From assembly GCF_036178145.1 (NCBI RefSeq), contig NZ_CP108067.1:9873001-9937000 (forward strand): a stretch of DNA of 64,000 bases, given 5' to 3'. Below, piece by piece: positions 6,970 to 16,828 of this stretch. The position numbers and the translations under genes were made by a program. Source of the DNA: Streptomyces sp. NBC_00273. Its GTDB lineage: Bacteria; Actinomycetota; Actinomycetes; Streptomycetales; Streptomycetaceae. The notes beneath the pieces were generated by a model. That model searched no databases and was not told where the DNA came from. It was given only the letters and a program-made list of their open reading frames with translations. Within the stretch, counting starts at the first letter, position 1. Every line of letters starts with the position of its first letter.

Positions 6970-7692
6970 ATGCCCGAGGAGCAGACGACGTCCATCCCTC
7001 CTGAACCGTTGTTGCAGGTGATCGTCAACCTAGCCCGGTTCCATCGCGAACACGAGCAGTTCTACGCACAGGCTCCGCTGCGGCAGGCGGGCGAGCTTCA
7101 GGCGCGGTCCCGGGCGCTGAAGTCGCTGGCGGACAGATGGAGTGTGACCGACGTCGGTGAGTCGGCACGGAATCCGTTCGCAGGTGCGGAGGATCTGAAT
7201 GCCCCCGGACTTGTCGCGGAGTCGGGGATCCTCTTCATGGAAGGGGCGGACGAGCCCGTCGAGCTTCAGCGGCTGAAGCGGGATGTCAGGGAAATCGCGG
7301 AAGACAGTGAGCAGACCGGAATCTGGCTGGCGCACGCGATGGAGCAGGCATGGGAGGCCGTCGGCCTCTTGGCTGCCTATCCAGTGCTTGCCGATCTGCT
7401 CGGGGAGCGGCACCGCATCGTCGCCAACGACTGGCAGTCGGCGGGGTTGCTGGCGCTGGTTGCCCATCTGCTGCGCCGCTCCATTGACTTGTTGGATCGG
7501 GTCAAGTTCTCTCCCGCGGCGCTGCGAGCTGACCTGGGGTCCCAGCGGAACGCCCCTGCATACCTCTTCTCGGCGTCCGAGCTGCTCGACCGGGCGGCGG
7601 ACCTCCTCGCGGAATCGGCAACGCTTGTGCGCGACAATGAGCGGCGGTGGCGTGTGTTCGGCGCTCGCGTCCGCCGGCTGCCGTCCGACTGA
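6970..7692 (+). CDS. Helical protein of unknown function
   Basis: A 240-residue protein I do not recognise. It starts MPEEQTTSIPPEPLLQVIVNLARFHREHEQFY and is predicted almost wholly helical, with heptad-like stretches (residues 30-60, 90-125, 150-235) and conserved-looking ESARNPFAGAEDLNAPGL in a central loop. No signal peptide, membrane segment or catalytic motif is visible. Codon use is normal for the window, which argues for a real gene although the ribosome site is poor (GGGCGGACACTTCTCGC). It stands alone upstream of a 458-bp gap. Confidence 0.65.
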   Translation: MPEEQTTSIPPEPLLQVIVNLARFHREHEQFYAQAPLRQAGELQARSRALKSLADRWSVTDVGESARNPFAGAEDLNAPGLVAESGILFMEGADEPVELQRLKRDVREIAEDSEQTGIWLAHAMEQAWEAVGLLAAYPVLADLLGERHRIVANDWQSAGLLALVAHLLRRSIDLLDRVKFSPAALRADLGSQRNAPAYLFSASELLDRAADLLAESATLVRDNERRWRVFGARVRRLPSD

Positions 7693-7754
7693 AGCGGCTA
7701 CGTCGACTCCGTCGTGCAGCGCATCCGCTCATCTCGTAGAGACGGCAGACGATG

Positions 7755-7809
7755 CGCAGGCCGACATGCGACCAGGTGGCAGGTGGTGACAACCGCAGGC
7801 CGACGTGCG
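7755..7809. repeat. Short direct repeat in an otherwise empty 458-bp gap
   Basis: CGCAGGCCGACATGCG (7755-7770) recurs as CGCAGGCCGACGTGCG (7794-7809), 39 bp apart. The rest of 7693-8150 holds no gene that I can support. Confidence 0.45.
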
Positions 7810-8150
7810 GTCGACCCGTTGGGCGGACTCTTGGAGCACGGCCCCGTATGCGACCTCCGCCGGAGTCCGGGCCATGCGCTGCGCCCGGCGGAGGCCCGCG
7901 TGACACCCGAGCCGTGGCGCAGAACGGCACGGGTGTCTTCCGGGTGCCGGTCAGGCGAGGGTGAGGATGAGCTTTCGAGTTTTTCCTCGGTCATGGGGGC
8001 GCTGGGTTTCGTCGGCGTTGTTCATGCGCTGGCGCATGCCGCCGGCAACGCATTAGTACCCCTGGGGGGATTTTCGGCGCTGTCCCGGGGAGGCTCCCTG
8101 CTCGCTGCGCGTCGGCCTGGGCCAGGGCACAGACTGGTGGGGTGGGTGCC

Positions 8151-9062
8151 ATGGATGCGATTGAGCTCAGGGGACTGACCAAGCGATACGGGGCCGTGGT
8201 CGGGGTGGAGGAACTCACGCTCGGCATCGGTCGGGGCGAGGTGTTCGGCTTCCTCGGGCCCAACGGGGCGGGCAAGACCACCACGCTCAGGTGCCTGACG
8301 GGTTTGCTGCGCCCAACCGCCGGACACGTCCGGGTGCTGGGGATGGACCCGCTCGCCGATCACCGCCGGGTGGCTCGGGAACTCGGCTATCTCCCGGGTG
8401 AGCTGCGGCTGTACCCGGAGCTCACCGGGGCGCAGACCCTCGACCTCCTGTGTTCACTCCAAGGCCGGCCCTGCACGAGGCGAGCTGAGCTGTGCGAGCG
8501 GCTGGGGCTGACGCCCGCGGTCCTGCGGCGCACGGTGGGCGGGTACTCGCGCGGCATGAAGCAGAAACTGGGCCTGGTGCAGGCGCTGCAGCACGATCCC
8601 CAGCTGGTGGTCCTGGACGAGCCGACCGAGGGGCTGGATCCTCTGGTCCAGGAAACGTTCTTCGACTTGATGGAGCAGGCAGCGGCCGACGGCCGCACGG
8701 TGCTGTTGTCCAGCCACGTGCTGCCGGAGGTGCAGCGGGCCTGCGGACGCGTGGCGATCGTCCGGGAAGGGCGCCTGGTAACCGTGGAGAGCGTGGCCGC
8801 CCTCCGGGAGGCGCGGGCGCGGCGGATTCGTCTGGCCTTCGCTGACGGGAAGGGGATGCGCCCTTTGGGGCGCGCGGAACAGTGGGCGCCCCGCTGGGAG
8901 GGCGACCGGGTGGAGCTCCTCGTACCCCCGAGCGAGGTGGTGGAAGCACTGCGTGAGCTGCTGGCCTTGGGGGTGGCCGACGTCATCGTGGAGGAGGCGG
9001 GTCTGGACGAGGCGTTCCTGGATCTGTACCGCAACGGCAAGGCGGAGGAGGCCGCGCCGTGA
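8151..9062 (+). CDS. ABC transporter ATP-binding protein (exporter type)
   Basis: A 303-residue ABC ATPase with Walker A GPNGAGKTT (about residues 39-47), signature YSRGMKQKL (SRGMK in place of LSGGQ), Walker B LVVLDEPTEGLD and the switch SSHVL. The C-terminal 90 residues form the extension common to drug and lipid exporters of this class. The ATG at 8151 follows a G-rich run; a GTG at 8142 is a possible alternative. The permease start overlaps the stop by four bases. The substrate cannot be told. Confidence 0.92.
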   Translation: MDAIELRGLTKRYGAVVGVEELTLGIGRGEVFGFLGPNGAGKTTTLRCLTGLLRPTAGHVRVLGMDPLADHRRVARELGYLPGELRLYPELTGAQTLDLLCSLQGRPCTRRAELCERLGLTPAVLRRTVGGYSRGMKQKLGLVQALQHDPQLVVLDEPTEGLDPLVQETFFDLMEQAAADGRTVLLSSHVLPEVQRACGRVAIVREGRLVTVESVAALREARARRIRLAFADGKGMRPLGRAEQWAPRWEGDRVELLVPPSEVVEALRELLALGVADVIVEEAGLDEAFLDLYRNGKAEEAAP

Positions 9063-9880
9063 AGACGCGGTGGCCCCTGCTGTGGCTGGCACTGCACCGG
9101 CGTCGGCGGATGCTGGTGGCCCTCATGGTGGGGATGGTCGCCTTCGAGGCCCTGATCGTGGTGGTGGCGAACACGATCGCGCCCGGGCAGCTCTTCTCTG
9201 CGGGCGGGAAGGGCCCTCCGTCGGCGTACCGTGCGTTCAGCGGCTCGGGCGGAGACGTATCGATCGCCAGCTATCCAGGGCTCCTCGGGGCCGGATTGGT
9301 GCATCCCTTCTGGATCGCCATGCAGCTGACCGCTATAGGGGCGCTGGCCGCGGCCGCGGTGGCGGCCGACGTGGAATCCGGGACGATCGAGCTCATCGTG
9401 GTGCGCCCCGTGAGCCGCAACCGGCTCCTCGCCGAGCGGACCGCCGCCGTGGTGATCGCCGCCCTCGCCCTCAACGCCGCAGCGACGCTGACGGTGGCGG
9501 CAGGCGTCTGGTTGTCCCCGGACATCCACCGGGACGTGCCGCTGAGCGGTGTCTTCGCGGCGGGGCTGATGGGGTGCGGCTTCGGGCTGTGCCTGGCCGG
9601 ACCGGCCCTGGCCGTGTCGGCCTGGGGGAGCCGACGCGCGCAGGTGATCGGTGCGACGATCGCCATCGGGGCGGTCGGCTTCGCGGTGAACTTCATCGCG
9701 CTGGCCTGGTCGAAGGCGGCGCCCCTGCGGTTCATCAGCCCCTTCCACTACTACACACCGGGTGACGCACTGGCACAGGGACATGTGCTGTGGCCGCAGC
9801 TGGGAGTTCTGGTCGGGGTCGGAGTCGTGGGGCTCGTTCTCGGCCACGCGTTGCTGATGAAGCGGGACCTGGCCCCGTAA
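9059..9880 (+). CDS. ABC transporter permease
   Basis: A 273-residue membrane protein of the ABC-2 type. Six hydrophobic segments are visible, starting with MLVALMVGMVAFEALIVVVA (about residues 15-35), then segments near 82-104 (LTAIGALAAAAVAADVESG), 130-150, 160-185, 195-220 and 245-265. The motif VESGTIELIVVRPVSRNRLLAER is the typical cytoplasmic coupling loop of such permeases. GTG start overlapping the ATPase stop (GTGA). It converges on the CBS-BON gene at 9895. Confidence 0.9.
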   Translation: MKTRWPLLWLALHRRRRMLVALMVGMVAFEALIVVVANTIAPGQLFSAGGKGPPSAYRAFSGSGGDVSIASYPGLLGAGLVHPFWIAMQLTAIGALAAAAVAADVESGTIELIVVRPVSRNRLLAERTAAVVIAALALNAAATLTVAAGVWLSPDIHRDVPLSGVFAAGLMGCGFGLCLAGPALAVSAWGSRRAQVIGATIAIGAVGFAVNFIALAWSKAAPLRFISPFHYYTPGDALAQGHVLWPQLGVLVGVGVVGLVLGHALLMKRDLAP

Positions 9881-9894
9881 GGCTGACATGGCGC

Positions 9895-10548
9895 TTACGC
9901 CGAGGCGGGGCCTTCGAGCCGGCAGTGCACGCCGACCACACCTTCGACGGCCCGGGCGAGGCGCGTGGCCACGGGGATGAGGTGGGGGTCGCGGGTCCTT
10001 CCCGACAGGGTGACGATCCCGTGCGTGACGTCGACCGTGATGTCACGGTGCGAGAGGGGGAAGAGACGGTCGACGACCTCGCGGCGGACCTCGGCGGCCA
10101 GGTCGTCGTCGGCGCGGAGGAAGACCTTCAGGAGGTCGGCGCGGCTGACGATGCCGAGGAGGGTGCCGTCGGCGTCGACGACTGGAAGCCGTTTGATGTG
10201 GCGGTCGGCCATCAGGCGGGCGGCCTGGGGGAGCGTGGCGTCGGGGCGGATCGTGACGGCGGGTGTGGTCATCAACTGCTCGGCGCGGACCGATCCGGCC
10301 TTCGCGGTGTCGCCGAGGCGGCGCATCTGCTCGATGAGGCTCGGTCCGTGTTCGTGGAACTCCTCCTTGGTGAGGAGGTCGGCTTCGGAGACGACGCCGA
10401 CGACATGGCCTTCGCCTTCGATGACCGGGACCGCGGTGACCTTCCAGCGCTCCATCGCGGTGGCGATCTCCTTGAATTCGGCGGCGGCGGTGACGGTGAC
10501 GACGGTCTTCGTCATGACGTCGTTGACGGTGTACGGGGTGGAGGTCAT
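9895..10548 (-). CDS. CBS-BON protein
   Basis: A 217-residue protein: CBS1 about residues 8-62 (VMTKTVVTVTAAAEFKEIA, VVGVVSEADLL), CBS2 about 92-148 (MTTPAVTIRPDATLPQAARLM, IKRLPVVDADGTLLGIVSRADLL) and a BON domain about 152-212 (ITVDVTHGIVTLSGRTRDP, VVGVHCRLEG). CBS pairs bind adenylates; BON domains are thought to bind lipids or mediate contacts. It is nine bases downstream of a CNB gene (10558), so the two are one operon, as also at 30588/31257. A DevR-like box lies upstream of that operon. Confidence 0.92.
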   Translation of the reverse strand: MTSTPYTVNDVMTKTVVTVTAAAEFKEIATAMERWKVTAVPVIEGEGHVVGVVSEADLLTKEEFHEHGPSLIEQMRRLGDTAKAGSVRAEQLMTTPAVTIRPDATLPQAARLMADRHIKRLPVVDADGTLLGIVSRADLLKVFLRADDDLAAEVRREVVDRLFPLSHRDITVDVTHGIVTLSGRTRDPHLIPVATRLARAVEGVVGVHCRLEGPASA

Positions 10549-10557
10549 GGCTGGTCC

Positions 10558-11028
10558 TCAGCGGGCGTAGGCGAGCGGCATGTCGCTGTGGTGGGGCGCG
10601 AACAGGTCGAGGATCCGGGTACGGGCCGAGTCGAGGCGACGGGCGATGACTGCGGCGACAGCGGTCGATATGCAACGGCCCACGGCGGCGTTCTCGTCGC
10701 AGAGCTTCCGTACGGCCTCGGCGTCGAATTCGAGCGCCCGAACGGGGTGGGTGGTGACGGCGCCGAGGTGCCAGGAGTAGGGCGGGACCATCCATGACCA
10801 GCCGAGGAGCTCTCCTGAACCGAGGGTGTCGACGACGGCGGCCTTGTGGCCGGGGACGTGCAGGTCGAGGTCGACGGTGCCGTTCTCGATGATCCAGAAG
10901 CGGTCGGCCCGCTGCCGTTCCTTGAAGATGCGGGTTCCGGCGGGGATGTCCACGCGGTGGGCGTGGGCGAGCAGAGCCTGGCGTGCTTCGGGTTCCATCT
11001 CGTCGAGGAGAGTGGTCATGGCGGTCAT
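10558..11028 (-). CDS. HTH-less Crp-like cyclic-nucleotide-binding-fold protein
   Basis: A 156-residue CNB-only protein (RVDIPAGTRIFKERQRADRFWIIENGTVDLDLHVPG, GSGELLGWSW, YSWHLGA, HPVRALEFD). The C-terminal helix RRLDSARTRILDLFAPHH replaces any DNA-binding domain. The phosphate-cassette Arg of Crp is replaced by the Trp-His-Leu triplet. ATG at 11028 follows TTGGAGGCACACC. It leads an operon with the CBS-BON gene at 9895. Confidence 0.85.
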   Translation of the reverse strand: MTAMTTLLDEMEPEARQALLAHAHRVDIPAGTRIFKERQRADRFWIIENGTVDLDLHVPGHKAAVVDTLGSGELLGWSWMVPPYSWHLGAVTTHPVRALEFDAEAVRKLCDENAAVGRCISTAVAAVIARRLDSARTRILDLFAPHHSDMPLAYAR

Positions 11029-11105
11029 GGTGTGCCTCCAACCGTTCCCCTTCAGGGTCGTGCCGGTCTCTTGGGGTGCGGGAGGGCCTCGCGGTGCATA
11101 CCGCA

Positions 11106-11120
11106 GGGCCCATACGGCCC
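11106..11120. promoter_or_regulatory. DevR-like box upstream of CNB/CBS-BON operon
   Basis: GGGCCCATACGGCCC lies 78 bp upstream of the CNB start. A weaker partner (GGGCCTCGCGGTGCA, 11084-11098) lies 22 bp closer to the gene. Confidence 0.6.
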
Positions 11121-11123
11121 GGG

Positions 11124-12551
11124 TCAGCGGACCAGGACGGCCTCGCCGGATTTGGGTACGACGGCCGTCCATCCCAGCTCGTGGTCGATGCGGTCTCGGA
11201 GGGTCTCGGCGGCGGTCTCCTCGCCATGGACGAGGTAGGTGGTGTGTGGGGGCGGGGCGTCGCGCAGCCAGTCGATGATCTGGTCGGCGTCCGCGTGGGC
11301 GGAGAAGTGGGGTACGTCGGCCACCTCGGCGCGTACGGGAACGTACTCGCCGAACATCTTGAGGGTGCGGACTCCGTCGACGAGGTCACGCGCCCGAGTG
11401 CCGGCCGCGGCGAAGCCGACGATCACGACGGCGTTGCGGGGGTCGGGCAGCAGCCGGTGCAGGTGGTGCAGGACCCGGCCTCCGGTGGCCATGCCGGCGG
11501 AGGAGACGATGACCGCGGGGCCTGTGGTGCTGTTGATGTCGATGGACTCCTGGACGGTACGGGCGGCCAGGAAGGGCTCCGGGCTGAACACCGCCTCGCC
11601 CTGGGCCAGGATCTCGGGCCGCAGTTCGGGAGCGCGGGACCGCAGGGCGTCGCGGTACACGTCCAAGGCGGCCAGGGCCATGGGGCTGTCCACGTAGACG
11701 GGCACGTGGCGGGGCAGCGTGCCGTCGCCGCGCAGCTCGGCCAGCTCGTGCAGGACGACCTCGGTTCGGTCGATCGCGAATGCCGGGATGACGACGGTTC
11801 CTCCTCGCGACAGCGTTCGGGTGATCACGGCAGCGAACTCGCGCCGTGCCGTCTCGTGGTCGTGGCGGCGGTCGCCGTAGGTGGACTCCATCAGCAGCAC
11901 GTCGGCGCCGGTGAACGGCTCCGGGGGCAGCAGCAGGGGGTGCCCGGGACGACCAAGGTCGCCACTGACGGCCAGGGTGTGGCCGTCCTCCAGCGTGAGG
12001 TGGGCCCAGGCTGAGCCGAGGATGTGTCCGCCGTGGTGCAGCGTCAGCTTCGTTCCGGCCATGATCTCGATCTCGCTGCCGACCTCGACCGGGTCGAAGA
12101 ACTTCAACGTGTTCTCGACGTCCGAGTCGTCGTAGAGCGGCTTGGCGGGGCGGTGCTTGGACCAGCCGTGACTGTTGGCGTGCTCGGCGGCCTCCATCTG
12201 GAGGCGGGCACTGTCGCGGAGCACGATCTCGGCGAGGCGGGCCGTACCGGGGGTGCAGAGGATCGGACCACGGAAGCCGTGCCGGACCAGGCGCGGCAGA
12301 TAGCCGCAGTGGTCCAGGTGAGCATGGGTCACGACCACGGCGCGGAGGTCGGAGGCGTCGAAGCCGGGCTTGTCCCAGTTGCGACGGCGCAGGTCCGCGA
12401 AACCCTGGAAGAGCCCGCAGTCGACCAGGATGCGGGCGTGGTCGCTCTCGACGAGGAACTTGCTGCCGGTGACCGTGCGTACCGCACCGAGCAACCGGAG
12501 GAGTGCAGGTCTGGGCGAGGCGGTAGCGGGGCGCGGGGCTGTCTCGGACAT
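11124..12551 (-). CDS. Metallo-beta-lactamase / beta-CASP family nuclease
   Basis: A 475-residue protein. The MBL domain carries the metal motif [14 protein letters not shown] (HxHxDH, about residues 77-90); later metal ligands are in [18 protein letters not shown] and [12 protein letters not shown] beta-CASP insert (about residues 230-400: [45 protein letters not shown]) and the C-terminal RMM-like segment mark an RNA exo/endonuclease relative of CPSF-73 and RNase J. Such proteins process mRNA. ATG at 12551 after GGGAGGGCGGGTC. It is divergent from the HTH-PPOX operon across two DevR-like boxes. Confidence 0.92.
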   Translation of the reverse strand: MSETAPRPATASPRPALLRLLGAVRTVTGSKFLVESDHARILVDCGLFQGFADLRRRNWDKPGFDASDLRAVVVTHAHLDHCGYLPRLVRHGFRGPILCTPGTARLAEIVLRDSARLQMEAAEHANSHGWSKHRPAKPLYDDSDVENTLKFFDPVEVGSEIEIMAGTKLTLHHGGHILGSAWAHLTLEDGHTLAVSGDLGRPGHPLLLPPEPFTGADVLLMESTYGDRRHDHETARREFAAVITRTLSRGGTVVIPAFAIDRTEVVLHELAELRGDGTLPRHVPVYVDSPMALAALDVYRDALRSRAPELRPEILAQGEAVFSPEPFLAARTVQESIDINSTTGPAVIVSSAGMATGGRVLHHLHRLLPDPRNAVVIVGFAAAGTRARDLVDGVRTLKMFGEYVPVRAEVADVPHFSAHADADQIIDWLRDAPPPHTTYLVHGEETAAETLRDRIDHELGWTAVVPKSGEAVLVR

Positions 12552-12617
12552 GACCCGCCCTCCCTTCGGTAAGGGGATCCGGTTCTCACCATTGCACCGT
12601 GTGTAAGGGCCGACAGG

Positions 12618-12653
12618 GGGCCGACAGGCCCACGCAGGGGACCGACCGGCCCA
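12618..12653. promoter_or_regulatory. Paired DevR-like boxes, MBL nuclease / dead ADH operon
   Basis: GGGGCCGACAGGCCC (12618-12632) and GGGACCGACCGGCCC (12639-12653), 21 bp apart, lie 67 bp upstream of the nuclease start and 75 bp upstream of the pseudogene start. The second is a perfect match to the window consensus. Confidence 0.75.
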
Positions 12654-12727
12654 TGCGTAGGCGGTCGAGCCCGGTTCAGCCTGGCGGTGCAACCTCCTTA
12701 ACGTATGCAAGGGAAGAGGGGAGCGTC

Positions 12728-12960
12728 GTGAAGACACTCGCCTTCCAGGGCCCGGACAGACGCAGTCGGCGCGATCGTCCGTGCCGACGCCGTCACCGTC
12801 CGCGGCCTCGACGAGAGCATCGCCGAAGGCGACGTGCCCGAGGTGAATTCGGTCAGGATCCTCGGCACGGGACGTATCGGCCCGGCACCCATCGTGACCG
12901 CCGGTCTCCACAGCTCCGGCACACATTGCCACGGTTCCGGCCACCCAGCCCTGACACCGA
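12728..12960 (+). pseudogene. Remnant of a zinc-type alcohol dehydrogenase
   Basis: The frame at 12728 opens VKTLAFQGP, the usual first residues of zinc ADHs (MKALVFHGPG). After a frame change near 12755 the text resumes with [19 protein letters not shown] and [14 protein letters not shown], matching the next conserved stretch (CGTDLHI..GDVPEV..GRILGHEAVG). About a dozen residues between are missing, the catalytic Cys region is altered and the remaining 80 percent of the enzyme is gone. The GTG still has a GGAAGAGGGG ribosome site and lies behind intact DevR-like boxes, so it was probably the first gene of the operon that now begins with the HTH-PPOX gene. Confidence 0.75.
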
Positions 12961-12975
12961 GAGGACGTGAAGACA

Positions 12976-13656
12976 ATGAGGAGAACCCAGCACGGGCCGG
13001 GCGCCACAGAGGCGCCGGCCGGACGTACTGACCTCGGGCGGCGGATCGCCATGCACCGTGAGGAACTCGGCCTCACCCGGGACGAACTGGGTGAGCGCTG
13101 CGGCGCTGACGGCGCGTACATCACCTACCTGGAGGAACACGCGGCAGCGCCGGCGATCGGCTCCCTTCTGCGACTCGCCGACGCGCTCGGGACGACCGCC
13201 GCGGAACTCTCCGGCGCGACGACGGAGTACCCGCCAGGCAGAGGCACGGCCGTGCGGGATGCCAAGCTGGTCGAGTTGTCCGACGGCGAGTGCCGACGAC
13301 TGCTGTCCACGCACGGCGTGGGCAGGGTCGCTGTCTTCACCCCGGAGGGTCCGGCGATATTCCCGGTCAACTACGTGGTGGCGGGCCGCGACATCGCATT
13401 CCGGACCTCGGGTGACGCGGTGCTCGCGCGGGCCGCCGGCACCGAGGTGGCCTTCGAGGTCGACCACATCGACGACGCCACGCGCCTGGGCTGGAGCGTC
13501 ATGGTCGTAGGCGAGGCGGGAGGCGTCACTGACGCGGAGGAGCTCGGTCGGCTTGACGCAGTCGCGTACTCCCTGCCCTGGGCCGGCGGCCCGAGGACCC
13601 ATTGGATGAAGGTCACCGCGATCCGGATCACCGGACGCAGGGTGATCAGGCCGTGA
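12976..13656 (+). CDS. XRE-type HTH fused to a PPOX flavin-binding domain
   Basis: A 226-residue fusion. Residues 18-78 form an XRE helix-turn-helix ([48 protein letters not shown]). Residues 95-220 form a PPOX split barrel ([55 protein letters not shown]). The ATG at 12976 is ten bases after GAGAGGA; an earlier in-frame GTG (12967) is too close to that site. A flavin- or redox-dependent transcription regulator is a reasonable inference. It overlaps the HAD gene by four bases. Confidence 0.9.
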   Translation: MRRTQHGPGATEAPAGRTDLGRRIAMHREELGLTRDELGERCGADGAYITYLEEHAAAPAIGSLLRLADALGTTAAELSGATTEYPPGRGTAVRDAKLVELSDGECRRLLSTHGVGRVAVFTPEGPAIFPVNYVVAGRDIAFRTSGDAVLARAAGTEVAFEVDHIDDATRLGWSVMVVGEAGGVTDAEELGRLDAVAYSLPWAGGPRTHWMKVTAIRITGRRVIRP

Positions 13657-14414
13657 GCCCGTTTCGAGCCGTCGTCCTGGACACCGATGGGGTCCTCCTA
13701 GACTCTGCTGCGCTGCACGCCGTGGCGTGGAAGTCCGCTTTCGACGGCTGCCTCGACGCCTGGGCGACGGCCGGCACCGGCCCTCCGGGGCAGCTTCCCT
13801 TCGACGCCGAGCGGGAGTATCGGGAGCTGGTGGACGGGAGACCCCGTCTCGATGGAGCTCTCGCCCTTCTGACCGCGCGCGGCACAGACCTGCCGCGGGG
13901 TGGGGCCACGGATCCGCCGGGGTGCGGCACAGTATGGGCGGTCGCCGCCCGAAAGGAGCACGCGTTCACGGAAGCGCTCAAGGACGGAGCCGTCGAGACG
14001 TTCGACGAGGTCCGGCCCGCACTCGGAGCGCTGCGCGCCCAGGGGATGCGATGCGCCGCCGTCTCCGCATCCAGACATGCCCGCCCTCTGCTGGAGTCGG
14101 CCCGAATCGCCCCCCTCTTCGACGTGCTCGTAGACGGGTCGGATGCCGACCAGGTGAACCTGGCGGGCAAGCCGGACCCCGCCCTGTTCCTCGAAGCGGT
14201 ACGCCGGCTGCGCGTGGACCCCGTCGACGCGGCCATGGTCGAAGACTCCCTGGCAGGGGTGGAGGCAGGCCGACGCGAGCACTTCGGCCTGGTGATCGGA
14301 CTCGACCGGACCGGCGGCACGTCTGCCGCAGCGAACCTCCGTGCTCGCGGCGCGCATGTCGTGCTCCCTGACCTCACCGCCGTCGTGGACACCGTTGCCG
14401 GAGCGCAGCCGTGA
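13653..14414 (+). CDS. HAD-family beta-phosphoglucomutase-like phosphatase/mutase
   Basis: A 253-residue HAD subfamily IA protein. Motif I is VVLDTDGVLLDS (nucleophile and acid Asp at residues 10 and 12), motif II is the AAVSASRHA turn, motif III the KPDPALF Lys, motif IV VEDSLAGVEAG. A cap domain fills residues 20-110. It overlaps the following GH65 gene by four bases (GTG/ATG within stop overlap), and the pair is classic: GH65 phosphorylases release beta-glucose-1-phosphate and beta-phosphoglucomutase converts it to glucose-6-phosphate. In mycobacteria Rv3400/Rv3401 and the fusion Rv2006 have the same combination. Confidence 0.9.
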   Translation: MSPFRAVVLDTDGVLLDSAALHAVAWKSAFDGCLDAWATAGTGPPGQLPFDAEREYRELVDGRPRLDGALALLTARGTDLPRGGATDPPGCGTVWAVAARKEHAFTEALKDGAVETFDEVRPALGALRAQGMRCAAVSASRHARPLLESARIAPLFDVLVDGSDADQVNLAGKPDPALFLEAVRRLRVDPVDAAMVEDSLAGVEAGRREHFGLVIGLDRTGGTSAAANLRARGAHVVLPDLTAVVDTVAGAQP

Positions 14415-16814
14415 ACACCGCGTGGACCTGGACTTTCGACCGCTACGACCCGAAGACGGAGCAGGTGGTCGAAGCTCTGTGCACACTCGGCAACGGCCGG
14501 TTCGCTACGCGCGGAGCCGCACCCGAATCACCTGCCGACGCGGTTCACTATCCCGGCACCTACGCGGCGGGCTGCTACAACTGGCTCCGTTCACAGGTTG
14601 CGGGCAGGCAGGTCGGCAACGAGGACATGGTCAACCTCCCCGACTGGACCCGGGTGCGCTACCGCTGCCTGCCGGAGGACGGTCCGGCGGGGGAGTGGCT
14701 CACTCCCGACGATCCGAGCCTGCGCCACCATCACGTCGTGCTGGACCTGCACGCGGGGACCCTCACCCGCCGCATGCTCTTCCAGGACGGCCACGGCCGC
14801 CGGCTCGGCGTCACCCACACCCGGCTGGTTCACATGGCGGATCCCCATTTCGCGGCCCAGCAGAGCACCTTTCGCGCGTTCGGATGGCGCGGAACCGTCG
14901 AGATCCAGTCCGTTCTCGACGGTGACGTCACCAATGCCGGGGTCGCGCGGTACCGGGCCCTTGACGGACATCACCTCAGGCAGCCACCGTGCGGGCGTCG
15001 GAGCGGACGGCATCGCCCGGCTCTCCTGCGAGACCACATCGTCCCGCATCCGTATCGGTATCGCGGTACGCACGTCCTCCCGGCCCCTGACAGCAGTGAG
15101 CCTGAGCTGCACAGAGGTGGCGACGGCGCAGACCTTCCGGTTGCCGATCTCCCGTGGTCACCCTGTCGTCGTTCTCAAGTCGGCAGCTCTCTACAGCTCG
15201 TTGGACCGGCCGGCGGGAGATCCGCTCGCGTCTGCGGTCGAACACGTCACGCACGCACCAGGCTTCGCGACCGCGCTCGCCGGCCACACGGCAGCCTGGG
15301 CAAACCTCTGGAGCCGAGGCGAAGTCAAGGTGCCCGGTGAGGCCGGCCGGATCCTGCGCCTCCACGCCTTCCACGTCCTGCAGACCCTCTCCCCGCACAC
15401 GGCGGAGCTCGACGCCGGAGTACCCGCCAGGGGCCTGCACGGAGAGGCATACCGGGGCCACGTCTTCTGGGACGAGCTGTTCGTCATGCCCTACCTCACC
15501 CTGCACTTTCCCGAGGTCGCACGCGCCGTACTCATGTACCGTCACCGGCGCCTCCCCGCAGCCCTCGCCGCAGCACAGGGAGCTGGCAGCCCGGGCGCGA
15601 TGTTCCCTTGGCAGAGTGCCAGTTCAGGGCGAGAGGAGACGCAGACACTACACCTCAACCCACGCTCCGGACGCTGGCTGCCGGACCACTCCCACCTCCA
15701 GCGCCATGTCGGTTCCGCCATAGCCTGGAACGCCTGGCGATACGCGCAGAGCACCGGTGACGCAGGGTTCCGGTACGGCCCCGGCGCCGAACTGCTCCTG
15801 AGCATCGCCCGATACTGGGGCGCGGTCGCCGAGTACGACGCGGACCGGCAGCGCTACCGGATCTGCGGGATCATGGGCCCGGACGAGTACCACGACGCCT
15901 ACCCCGGGGCGGCCACACCCGGGGTCGACGACAATGCCTACACGAACGTGACCGCCGCATGGGTGCTGGCCCGTGGACTCGACCTGGCGGCAGAGCTGCC
16001 GCGGACGCGCATGAGCCAGTTCGAGCAGCAACTCGGCCTCGATGCGGAGGTGCTGAACCGCTGGGAGGACGTCTCCCGCCGCCTCTACGTCCCGTGGCAC
16101 GGCAATGTCATCAGCCAGTTCGAAGGCTACGGAGATCTGGCCGAGCTGGACTGGGACGGCTACCGCAAGCGGTACACGGACATCCGCCGCCTTGACCGGA
16201 TCCTGGAATCCGAAGGCGACACGGTCAACCGCTACCAGGCGTCGAAGCAGGCCGACACCCTCATGCTCGGCTACCTCTTCCGCCCCGACGAGCTGCACGA
16301 CATCTTCGCCCGGCTCGGCTACGAGCTCGACGACGACCTCTGGCACGCAACCGTCTCGTACTACTCGCAGCGCACGAGTCACGGATCGACGCTCAGCAGC
16401 CTCGTCCACGGCTGGGTCCTGGCCCGCCACAAGGGCCCCGACGCCTGGCGGTACTGCGAAGAAGCCCTGCTCGGTGACGTGGTGGACATCCAGGGCGGCA
16501 CGACCGGTGAAGGCATCCACCTCGGAGCCATGGCCGGCACTCTCGACCTCATCGAACGGGGCATCGTGGGGCTCGAGGTCGGCCCCGACGGACTGCGCAT
16601 CGACCCCGTCCCACTCCGGGAGGTGCCACGGTGTTCCTTCACCGTCGACTGCCTGGGGCACCGTGGCATTCGCATCCGGCTCGTCCCCGGCAGGCTGGGT
16701 ATCACTGTTCCCTTCTCCCCCACGGCCCCTCCCCTTCCGCTGTACCTGCCCGGTGGACGGGCCGCGACCGTGGCCCCCGGTCGGCAGCGGTGGTTCCGCA
16801 TGGAAGTCGGCTGA
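14411..16814 (+). pseudogene. GH65 disaccharide phosphorylase, split by a frameshift
   Basis: The first part (14411 to about 14980) encodes the N-terminal beta-sandwich (LGNGRFATRGAAPES, YPGTYAAGCYN, HHVVLDLHAGTLTRR) and reaches GVARYRALDGHHL. Near 14970-14990 the reading moves to the next frame, where HRAGVGADGIARL continues without loss. The second part carries the (alpha/alpha)6 barrel: HGEAYRGHVFWDELFVMPYL, the acid-catalyst segment IMGPDEYHD, ASKQADTLMLGYLF, HGSTLSSLVHGWV and a C-terminal beta domain. All catalytic motifs are intact, so a single extra base is the only defect seen. It is a recent pseudogene or a sequencing error. Likely substrates are trehalose, kojibiose or maltose with phosphate. 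Confidence 0.85.
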
Positions 16815-16828
16815 CCAGCGGATCCCGT

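Noticed and set aside
7698..7994. Frames on both strands in the gap before the ABC transporter
   Set aside because: No family likeness, weak starts and repetitive Arg/Pro composition. Only a short direct repeat is supported there.
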